Assembly (NCBI GenBank): GCA_017084465.1
Contig: CP070896.1
Location: 2,407,001 to 2,471,000, forward strand
Source: Lacrimispora xylanisolvens
GTDB taxonomy: Bacteria > Bacillota > Clostridia > Lachnospirales > Lachnospiraceae
DNA: 64,000 nt
Reading direction: 5' to 3'
Part shown: piece by piece, positions 57,280-64,000 of the stretch
How the letters are laid out: each line of letters begins with the position of its first letter
Position numbering within the stretch: position 1 is the stretch's first letter
The notes under the pieces: generated by a model
The model's input: only the letters and a program-made list of their open reading frames with translations
Told to the model about the DNA's origin: nothing
The model's database searches: none
Position numbers and translations under genes: made by a program

Positions 57280-58814
57280 AATTAATGATTGCAGATGACG
57301 AACGTATGATACGGGAATCCATTTCCAGTTTAATAGACTGGAACAGTCTGGGAATCGAGCTGATCGGAAGCTGCAGCGATGGCATCGAGGCCTATAACAT
57401 GATACTTGATGAATCCCCTGATATTGTTCTGACCGACATCCGTATGCCGGGAATTTCCGGTCTTGAACTGGTTGAACGGATCTCACAGACAGACATGGAT
57501 ATCCAGTTTATTATTCTTTCCGGGTTTGGGGAATTTGAATATGCCAAGCAGGCCATGAAATACCGGGTACACCATTACCTGCTAAAGCCCAGCAATGAAG
57601 AGCAGATTATCGAAAGTATGAAAGATGTGATTAAGGAATATTATCACAGGCGTGCGTTTAAAGATCTGCAGGACAGGCAGAAAGCACTGACCTTCCACCT
57701 TCATTACAGTGTGCTGGCAAATATTATTAACGAAGGAATCTTTATGGAGGATGGGTCCGGTCCCGCCTGGGAAGTCTATTCCGGCTTTATGGATTTCTGC
57801 TACACCGGTTACGAGCTGTGCTACCTTCATTATCTGGAGGAACCCCTCCTGGAAACAGCCCTCCAGCTGATTTATGACTACATGACCGAAAGCGCGCCAG
57901 GCATTGCCGTATACAGCATCTACGTTAAAAACACCCTGATATTGTTTTTTGAAAGCCACCAGGTATCCTATGATCTTCTGGATGATTTTATGAGACAGCT
58001 GGCATTAAACGATCAGTCTGTTACACTGGATTATCACAGAACCACCTATCCAAATCTGATTCAGCTGATCGATGCATTAACCGCAAAAATCAGACGGTAT
58101 GGTATGATATATTTTATGAATGGCTTAAGACCAGTACCAATCTGTAATTATAAAAATCTGATTGAGAAACTGGAACAACTGACCACTCTTTTGATGGAAA
58201 CAGATATGAAAGAACAGCAAATGGGCCTAAAAGAACTGAATGACACGCTTCACGATATCAGCAACCCTGATTTTTTAAAGCAGGCAGGTTCCCGCATTAT
58301 TATTAAATTAACAGCTGGAAACCGCTATGGCTCCTCAATTGTAGCCACTGAATATTTATTGACCTTAAACCAGCAAACGGATCCGGAAATCATACGCAAT
58401 ATGCTGATGGAGAAAATAAACGGGATACTGGAGGACTCCTTGGAAACCACCAGGTCCTACAGTCCGTTCATTGAAAAAGTCATACAGTATGTGGAAAACA
58501 ATTTAGACAATCCAAGTCTGACACTGAAATGGATTGCTGACAACCACTTATTTATGAACGTGGATTATGTAAGTGCCCGTTTTATGAGAGAAACCCGGCA
58601 AAAATTTTCCAATTACCTGACTACCCAGCGAATCCAGAAAGCAAAGCAGCTTCTGGCTGAAGGGCACACAGAACAGATTCAATGGATCGCAGAGAAGGTG
58701 GGTTGTGGAAACAACCCCCAGTATTTCAGCCAGATCTTTAAGAAGAATACAGGTATGTCGCCTAGCGCTTACGTGAAACAGATGAATGGAGGGGATTTAT
58801 ATCCTCCCAATTGA
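57273..58814 (+). CDS. YesN-family AraC-type response regulator
   Basis: The 513-residue protein begins with a receiver domain: acidic pocket MIADDERMIRESI, phospho-Asp in DIVLTDIRMPGISGLEL and Lys in HHYLLKPSNEEQI. A long linker of ~270 residues follows, then the C-terminal AraC double HTH (SLTLKWIADNHLFMNVDYVSARF, QWIAEKVGCGNNPQYFSQIFKKNTGMSPSAYV). The TTG at 57273-57275 overlaps the kinase stop. It should activate the divergent sugar ABC operon through the direct repeats at 55393-55428 (inference). Confidence 0.92.
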   Translation: MLKLMIADDERMIRESISSLIDWNSLGIELIGSCSDGIEAYNMILDESPDIVLTDIRMPGISGLELVERISQTDMDIQFIILSGFGEFEYAKQAMKYRVHHYLLKPSNEEQIIESMKDVIKEYYHRRAFKDLQDRQKALTFHLHYSVLANIINEGIFMEDGSGPAWEVYSGFMDFCYTGYELCYLHYLEEPLLETALQLIYDYMTESAPGIAVYSIYVKNTLILFFESHQVSYDLLDDFMRQLALNDQSVTLDYHRTTYPNLIQLIDALTAKIRRYGMIYFMNGLRPVPICNYKNLIEKLEQLTTLLMETDMKEQQMGLKELNDTLHDISNPDFLKQAGSRIIIKLTAGNRYGSSIVATEYLLTLNQQTDPEIIRNMLMEKINGILEDSLETTRSYSPFIEKVIQYVENNLDNPSLTLKWIADNHLFMNVDYVSARFMRETRQKFSNYLTTQRIQKAKQLLAEGHTEQIQWIAEKVGCGNNPQYFSQIFKKNTGMSPSAYVKQMNGGDLYPPN

Positions 58815-58868
58815 TATTTCTTTACTTTAGAAAAGGGATTGACATTTATGTAAAAGAGATTTAAGCTC

Positions 58869-58900
58869 TTATTACCAGTGGTAATTACCATTAGTAATAA
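58869..58900. promoter_or_regulatory. 32-bp near-perfect palindrome, TetR-type operator
   Basis: The outer halves TTATTAC and GTAATAA flank a centre TGGTAATTACCA; two mismatched pairs in 16. It overlaps the presumed start point of the tetR-type gene. A TTGACA (58839-58844) with a weak TAAGCT 17 bases later lies just upstream. Confidence 0.8.
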
Positions 58901-58914
58901 GAAAGGCGATCAGT

Positions 58915-59523
58915 ATGAAAAAAAGTATATCAAAAGAACAAATAATAGAAACGGCACTTGAATTGTTAAAGGACAAAAGCAATATTCGAGAAATAAATCT
59001 TCGTGAAATCGCTCGTATTCTTGGCTGCGCTCACACGAATTTATATAATTATTACCCCTCTTTTAATGATTTGCTTTGGGAAGCCCATATAGAAATAGGG
59101 ACAAAGTTTATTCAACAAATGAACTTGACCCTTGAACGCATACAAGACCCTAAGGCTAAGCTTTATCAGTTTTACTATTTTCTGTCAGAATTTTATTTGG
59201 ATAATAAAGGCTGGTTTCGTCTTGCGTGGCTGGATTACATTGATGTTGTGCGACCGGATAAAGATAAGATCATCACAGAGAAAACTGTATCGGAAATGGT
59301 TGAATTGTTGAGAAATATCTGGATTGGTATTTATTCCAATGAGCTTGATAGAAATTTAATACACCGTGTGTTACATGATGTGCATTGCTATATTGTTGGT
59401 GAGGTATCAAGTTATATAAATGGCAGAGGAATCATACATGACAAAGAAATACTTAAGCAGCATATTGCGGAAACTTCGGTGACTTTATTTACGCTTTATT
59501 TAAAAGAGGAGTGTGATATATAG
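58915..59523 (+). CDS. TetR/AcrR-family transcriptional regulator
   Basis: The 202-residue protein has the TetR N-terminal HTH: KEQIIETALELLKDKSNIREINLREIARILGCAHTNLYNYYPSFNDLLWEA. The C-terminal ligand domain is helical and unremarkable (FYYFLSEFYLDNKGWFRLAWLDYI). AAAGG precedes the ATG. It lies behind the large palindrome, so autoregulation is very likely. It forms an operon with the methyltransferase gene, whose ATG follows two bases after its stop. The pair has lower GC than its neighbours, hinting at transfer. Confidence 0.88.
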   Translation: MKKSISKEQIIETALELLKDKSNIREINLREIARILGCAHTNLYNYYPSFNDLLWEAHIEIGTKFIQQMNLTLERIQDPKAKLYQFYYFLSEFYLDNKGWFRLAWLDYIDVVRPDKDKIITEKTVSEMVELLRNIWIGIYSNELDRNLIHRVLHDVHCYIVGEVSSYINGRGIIHDKEILKQHIAETSVTLFTLYLKEECDI

Positions 59524-59525
59524 GC

Positions 59526-60422
59526 ATGAAGGTCAGCGTGACAGAATTGGTTGATGTTGTAAATCAGCAGTTTCAGCAAAGCTTGTTTAAAAACTTGTTT
59601 TGCACTGTAGAAAATCAAATTCATTTTAATATAAATACGATAAAGGCACTTCAGCTGCTAAATGAACAGAAATCAGATGAATTTACCAATGAAGATATGG
59701 ATGTTCTTTTACAGAATATTATAAACAGATTTTTTTTGACATTTTATAGAACAGATCCTTATATTAACTTTAACGCTGAAGATAAGTTGATAATTCGACA
59801 AATCTATTTGTTGATGTTACGTGATGTTTCTAAATTTCAGATTGAGGAAATTGAGAAACGTCATTATGAACGAATATGTTGGTTTATTAGAAAAACAAAT
59901 CCAGGCATTTACCAAATCAACAGTAACTCAGATAGGTATGCGAAGCATTTCACATCAGCTGAATATTCGTCAGCTTTTCAAATGGAGTTACTAGGTATAG
60001 ACAGGCAGCATTTAAAAGAACCTATATTGGATATAGGTTGTGGAGAACACGGATATTTAGTCAGATATTTAAGAGAACAAAATTTGGAAGCTTTTGGAAT
60101 AGATCGCTTGCAGATAGACAAAGACTATTTTTTTAACGGTAACTGGCTTGAATTCGAATATGGAAATCAGAGATGGGGAACGATTATCTCCAACCTTTCT
60201 TTTAGCAGTCACTTTCTCCATCATTTTTCCCAAAAGGATGGTTTGGATATTTATTATGCAAAAGTTTACATGAAAATTTTGAAGTCACTTGTAACAGGAG
60301 GAACCTGGATTTATGCCCCGTCTGTCACTTATATTGAAAATTTGCTGCCAGACAACAAATACCTGGTTAGCCAATCACTAATAGATACAGGCTCTTATAA
60401 AACTGTTATTCGCAAGTTATAG
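59526..60422 (+). CDS. Class I SAM-dependent methyltransferase-like protein
   Basis: The 298-residue protein has an N-terminal helical part of about 150 residues with no family I recognise, then a Rossmann SAM site: motif I EPILDIGCGEHGYLVRYLRE, an acidic loop AFGIDRLQID, and TIISNLSFSSHFLHHF in the position of motif IV. The substrate is unknown. It is expressed with the TetR regulator, so its activity may counter or process the TetR ligand (inference). No signal peptide is seen. Confidence 0.75.
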   Translation: MKVSVTELVDVVNQQFQQSLFKNLFCTVENQIHFNINTIKALQLLNEQKSDEFTNEDMDVLLQNIINRFFLTFYRTDPYINFNAEDKLIIRQIYLLMLRDVSKFQIEEIEKRHYERICWFIRKTNPGIYQINSNSDRYAKHFTSAEYSSAFQMELLGIDRQHLKEPILDIGCGEHGYLVRYLREQNLEAFGIDRLQIDKDYFFNGNWLEFEYGNQRWGTIISNLSFSSHFLHHFSQKDGLDIYYAKVYMKILKSLVTGGTWIYAPSVTYIENLLPDNKYLVSQSLIDTGSYKTVIRKL

Positions 60423-60475
60423 ATGGAGATTTCTCATATAACTATAAGTTTTATACTTCCAACAGTATAACAGGA

Positions 60476-60505
60476 GGAAGGTACTGCCATATTTCAGTAC
60501 CTTCC
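60476..60505. terminator. Convergent hairpin between the methyltransferase and isomerase genes
   Basis: GGAAGGTACTG pairs with CAGTACCTTCC over eight bases; no long T tract is present on either side, so efficiency is doubtful. Confidence 0.5.
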
Positions 60506-60516
60506 ATTATATCTGA

Positions 60517-61364
60517 TTAAATCCGTTCCAATATTTTTATCAGAGCATCATGTGCCATGGTAAATGCCTCTTCCCCGCTCATCTTCTTCTTTTGCTCTCC
60601 ATGCTGTTCCAGTGCGGAGAAACCGGCAAAGTCACTGAGATGGGGTTCCAGGGATAAAAGCCCTGATATCCACTCTCTTTTAAGTTTCCAAGTATCTTTT
60701 CCACATTTCCGTCTCCCATACCTGCGGGAACCACGCTTGCATCCGCCCAGAGAGCATCCTTTATATGAATGTAGGAAATATAGGGTTTTAACATCTCATA
60801 AGCTTCCATGGTATCCTGTTTGCACTGGACGAAGTTAGCAAAGTCAAATACTGCCTTAAAATGATCCCCGTAAAATTCTTTCATGATTTCCAGGCATCTG
60901 TCTGCCATATCCCCATAAATATCCTTCTCATTTTCATGAAGAAGAATCACTTCATTTGCTTTAGCGTAATCCACAAACTGACCCAGCTGATCCATGACCT
61001 TGTTTTTATAAGGCTCATAGCTGGAATTTTCCGGCATAAAAAAGCTGAACATACGGATATTGGGAGTTTCCATTACATGTGCCAGTTCCACAGTATGTTT
61101 AAATAACTCCATATGAGGAGCAAACTCATCTGCGATTTTAATTTTTCCAATGGGAGATCCTACGGATGATAATTTAATTCCATTGCTGTCAAGGCGTCTT
61201 TTAATTTCTTTTGCCTCTTCTGTTGTATGCTCCACCAGTCCCTTACCATCTACTCCACGCATCTCTACATAAGACATTCCCAGTTTCTTAAGCACGTTCA
61301 TCTGAACGTTTAAATCCATATCAATCTCATCTGCAAATCCGGATAGTTTTATTTTGTCCCACAT
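60517..61364 (-). CDS. Sugar phosphate isomerase/epimerase (AP endonuclease 2 family)
   Basis: About 282 residues after correcting the A run 60656-60659, joining ESGYQGF to LSLEPHLSDFAGFSALEQHG. The xylose-isomerase-like TIM barrel has IKLSGFADEID, MRGVDGKGLVEHTTEEAKEIK, LHENEKDIYGD, AVFDFANFVQC and YIHIKDALW, with the expected Glu, Asp, His and Glu metal ligands. It probably isomerises a keto-sugar made by the two oxidoreductases upstream. GGAGAGAG precedes the ATG. Last gene of the operon. Confidence 0.87.
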
Positions 61365-61400
61365 TATGCTCTCTCCTTTTATTAATAACTTCCTTCAGTA

Positions 61401-62538
61401 TCAAATACCACGCCAGTTCCCTCCTTTTTTTCTGGAAGCAGCACGTCTTTTATTTAATTCCTCTAAAAACAGATTTTCATCAAATGGAATTTCAACTTCC
61501 TGGTTCAGCCAGCTGGATAAGTGCATGGCGTTTGATAAGGTCAGTCCATTGATTCCTTCCACCCCTTCTGCCACCAGAGGTGTTCCTCTTAAAATTTTTC
61601 CTGCAAATGCCTTTAATACTCCCACATGCTGTTCATTGATACCGTCTGTCTCCACCTCTGTGACGGTACATTCTGGTGTATCAAATCCGCCTTTTGCGGT
61701 TTTGCAGAAGGTTCGCTCATTTTCCGCCAGTTTATAAAGCATAAGGCGGTCATTTTCACAAACCACTTTACCCATCTCCATGGTAATCTCGAACCGGTTT
61801 GTACCGGGTGCATCTGCAGTTGTGGTTACAAAGACTCCTGTTGCCCCGTTTGGATATTCCAGATAGGCTGTCACATCATCTTCTACCTCAATATCATGCC
61901 ATTTTCCGTTGTGGCAGAATGCACGTACCTTATCCGGCATTCCGCAGATCCATTGAAGCAGGTCCATATTGTGAGGGCACTGATTTAGCAGTACGCCTCC
62001 CCCCTTCTCCGTCCCAGGTTGCTCTCCAGCTGCCGGAATCATAATAGGACTGCGTTCTGTACCAGTCAGTCACAATCCAGTTCACCCGTTTGATTGCTCC
62101 TAACTCTCCGCCAGTTACCAGCTCATGCAGCTTTCTGTAAATGCAGTTGGTTCTTTGATTGAACATCATGGCAAATACACGGTCAGATTTTTGCGCTGCT
62201 TCATTCATCTCTCTTACTTGAGCTGTGTATACGCCTGCGGGCTTCTCACACAGAACATGATGACCGTGCTCCATAGCATAGATAGTAAGTTCCGGATGCT
62301 GATAATGAGGTACAGCAATTAATACAGCATCACACACTCCTGCATCGATTAAATCCGATCCTTCTTTAAAAAACAAAGTCCCAGCAGGCATATATTCTTT
62401 CGCCCAGGCAAGTCTTCCGTCCTCCCTGTCAGCTACTGCTGTCACTTCAATCTCCGGAACCTTTCCTTCCTGAATGCTCTTCAAATGGTTGGTACCCATA
62501 TTACCAATTCCGATAATTCCCAGTCTCACTTTTTCCAT
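61401..62538 (-). CDS. Gfo/Idh/MocA-family oxidoreductase (second)
   Basis: About 379 residues after dropping one C from the run 61999-62004. The NAD(P) loop is RLGIIGIGNMGTNHLKSI, the catalytic Lys lies in LCEKPAGVY and the C-terminal catalytic GGGVLLNQCPHNMDLLQW spans the frame break. It should oxidise or epimerise a sugar or sugar acid. GAGGAGA precedes the ATG. It follows the first oxidoreductase with a gap of three bases, so the two are probably co-expressed. Confidence 0.88.
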
Positions 62539-62541
62539 GTT

Positions 62542-63561
62542 TTATTTCTCCTCACTTCCTGCAGATTCATAGATATCCATCATTGTTTTAAATGTAAGCC
62601 GGACTGATTTAAGATCATTTCCATAGGCTTTTCCTGTGCTGACGCAGTCATAAAAATCGTGAATACAAGCTTCATGACCACTGCCCCAGTAAGATTTTCC
62701 CGGTATAAGGTTTTTTTTCGAACGCCAGATAACAGGTTCCATCTCTCCAGCCTCCTGATAAGTGACAGTATCTCCTTCCACACGGATAAATCCTCTTTCC
62801 CCCGCAATCTCAATGAGAACAGGAGCGTCACTGACGTATGCAGTCGTAGCGTAGAAGCTAGCTCTTACAGGATCTTTTCCTTGGGTAAACTCCATATAGG
62901 CTTCCAGGGTATCTTCGACTTCTACAATACCCTTTAAGTGATGGTTGCTCATGGAAGCTTCCGTTTTAACCGGCTTGCCAAGCCACCGAAGCAATAGATC
63001 AAGAGCGTGTATGGACTGATTCATAAGGACTCCGCCGCCTTCTGACTCCAGCTTTCCTCTCCATCCGCTTTCGGTGTAATAAGGTGCATTCCTGTTCCAG
63101 GTAACAAACGCTCTTCCCCCTCGAAGGGCTCCAATTTTACCTTCCTCAATCAGCTCTGTGACTTTTTTTGTTGTCTCGTTATACCGGTTCTGAAAGCAGA
63201 ATCCAAGCCTTGCACCGCTTTCTGACGACGCCTTCTCTAAATGTTCAAATTGCTTTCTGCTAATAGCCGGCGGCTTCTCCATAAATACGTGAAGGCCCTT
63301 CTTTAAGGCCATTTCCGCCATGGGAACATGACAAAAATGAGGCGTACAAATATGAATTCCATCCAGCTCTTCTTTCTCAAGCATCTCTTCTAATGATTCA
63401 TATGCATTTCCTTTTCCTTCCGTATATTGGCGGCAGAATTCCTCTGCCCTTTCTATACGAATATCAGCCATGGCGCAGAGCCTGACTTCTTTTAATTCTT
63501 TTAAGATCATGGAATGGACTTTTCCGATATTTCCGCATCCAATCACTCCAACCCGAACCAT
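62542..63561 (-). CDS. Gfo/Idh/MocA-family oxidoreductase (first)
   Basis: The 339-residue protein has VRVGVIGCGNIGKVHS, a MEKPPAISRK Lys segment and GGGVLMNQSIHALDLLLRWLGKP with the catalytic Asp/His, all standard for the family. The ATG at 63559-63561 is preferred over an ATG six bases upstream because AGAGGA is then at a usable distance. It is first in the operon downstream of the shared AraC intergenic region. Substrate unknown; the two oxidoreductases plus isomerase suggest breakdown of an inositol- or uronate-like ring or amino sugar (inference). Confidence 0.88.
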   Translation of the reverse strand: MVRVGVIGCGNIGKVHSMILKELKEVRLCAMADIRIERAEEFCRQYTEGKGNAYESLEEMLEKEELDGIHICTPHFCHVPMAEMALKKGLHVFMEKPPAISRKQFEHLEKASSESGARLGFCFQNRYNETTKKVTELIEEGKIGALRGGRAFVTWNRNAPYYTESGWRGKLESEGGGVLMNQSIHALDLLLRWLGKPVKTEASMSNHHLKGIVEVEDTLEAYMEFTQGKDPVRASFYATTAYVSDAPVLIEIAGERGFIRVEGDTVTYQEAGEMEPVIWRSKKNLIPGKSYWGSGHEACIHDFYDCVSTGKAYGNDLKSVRLTFKTMMDIYESAGSEEK

Positions 63562-63602
63562 AATCATTCCTCTTTTCTTTTCCTTGTTTCTTCTGTATTT
63601 CT

Positions 63603-63668
63603 ATTATATAATTATTTTAACGCAATTTGTTTGCGCAGATTGACTATAAACATGCGTAGATTGTCTAT
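63603..63668. promoter_or_regulatory. AraC-type direct repeats and promoter in the divergent intergenic region
   Basis: TGCGCAGATTGACTAT (63632-63647) and TGCGTAGATTGTCTAT (63653-63668) are 21 bases apart and differ at two positions. On the minus strand TATAAT (63603-63608) has no good -35, and the repeats occupy that position, as in class-II AraC activation. Confidence 0.7.
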
Positions 63669-63682
63669 TTAAGGAGATGCCC

Positions 63683-64000
63683 ATGAAAAAGGAAAGCCCC
63701 TATCAATACAGCGAATTTTCCGATCCCATCAGCTGTGATTTCACCACCAGCAATATGGCTGGTAATGTGGATTTTCACATGCATAACAGCCATGAAATTT
63801 ATCTTCTGGTAGATGGCCATATCCAGTATTTTGTTGAAAATGCATGCTATGACATGAGTCCCGGCAGCCTGATTCTCTTTTCCAACCGGGAGATTCATAA
63901 AGCAATCAATACCTCCAATGAACCCTTTACCAGACTGGTGATTCACGTTAATCCATCTTACATCCGGCCTTATTGTACCCCATCAACCAATCTCTTAGAC
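63683..64000 (+). CDS. AraC-family transcriptional regulator (N-terminal part; gene continues beyond window)
   Basis: The first 106 codons give an AraC ligand-binding cupin: SPYQYSEFSDPISCDFTTSN, VDFHMHNSHEIYLLVDGHIQYFVEN, YDMSPGSLILFSNREIHKAIN and FTRLVIHVNPSYI. The HTH domain lies outside the window. AAGGAG precedes the ATG. It is divergent from the oxidoreductase-isomerase operon and probably activates it through the adjacent 21-bp-spaced repeats. The open frame on the opposite strand here is a shadow. Confidence 0.87.
   Translation, partial: MKKESPYQYSEFSDPISCDFTTSNMAGNVDFHMHNSHEIYLLVDGHIQYFVENACYDMSPGSLILFSNREIHKAINTSNEPFTRLVIHVNPSYIRPYCTPSTNLLD

Noticed and set aside
63665-63946. 93-codon minus-strand frame opposite the AraC gene
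   Set aside because: Overlaps the regulatory repeats and the cupin coding region; the AraC reading has a ribosome site and motifs.
1-64000. CRISPR arrays, tRNA/rRNA genes, transposases, integrases
   Set aside because: None seen. Repeats present are pairs or palindromes, and no transposase or integrase motif was found even near the accessory block.

Overview
The window is bacterial and reads as chromosome of a low-to-mid GC Firmicute, most likely a Clostridia member of the Lachnospiraceae type (inference from AGGAGG ribosome sites, TTGACA/TATAAT promoters, YesM/YesN-type two-component pairs, lantibiotic-type ABC exporters, a BMP lipoprotein and a complete myo-inositol operon). I see no rRNA, tRNA, CRISPR array or complete insertion sequence.

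A dominant technical fact shapes the annotation. At least 30 frame changes break otherwise intact, well-conserved genes, and nearly all lie in or beside a mononucleotide run. They look like uncorrected homopolymer indels rather than decay. Gene limits below are therefore given for the reconstructed gene, and each suspect run is named.

Layout: (1) 1-7203, minus strand: partial 2-hydroxyacid dehydrogenase, a DtxR-like regulator with a histidine-rich small protein and two matching operators, a broken MarR gene, a FocA/NirC channel, an alpha/beta hydrolase, and a diguanylate cyclase coupled to a BMP lipoprotein. (2) 7204-11508: an ECF sigma/anti-sigma pair flanked by a partial duplication of a neighbouring AraC-effector gene, then a deformylase and a GNAT enzyme. 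(3) 11599-17047: an accessory block with RhuM, an unknown small gene, a giant RecD-like helicase with a terminal nuclease-like domain, and an HTH gene; this is the best candidate for an uncharacterised system. (4) 17153-25347: RlmD, a DEAD-box helicase with a leader hairpin, CorA, and an amino-acid ABC operon ending in a cytidylate-kinase-like gene and also preceded by a leader terminator. (5) 25477-35540: Dpp/Opp peptide operon, an unknown toroid-like protein, ROK kinase, PHP phosphatase, MgtC. (6) 35706-39970: response regulator, histidine kinase and LanFEG-type ABC exporter. (7) 40136-50638: inositol catabolism (iolJ, iolA, LacI regulator, iolC, iolD, iolB, iolE, iolG) with a divergent DeoR/IolR-like regulator. 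(8) 50635-58814: GH28 polygalacturonase, sugar ABC transporter and a divergent YesM/YesN pair. (9) 58869-60422: TetR plus methyltransferase behind a large palindrome. (10) 60517-64000: sugar isomerase and two Gfo/Idh/MocA oxidoreductases divergent from a partial AraC regulator.

The carbon-catabolic regions share one logic: a local regulator sits next to its transporter or enzymes, and operator-like repeats are visible in the shared intergenic DNA. These include GCACGC palindromes in the iol region and 21-bp-spaced direct repeats in the YesN and AraC intergenic regions.
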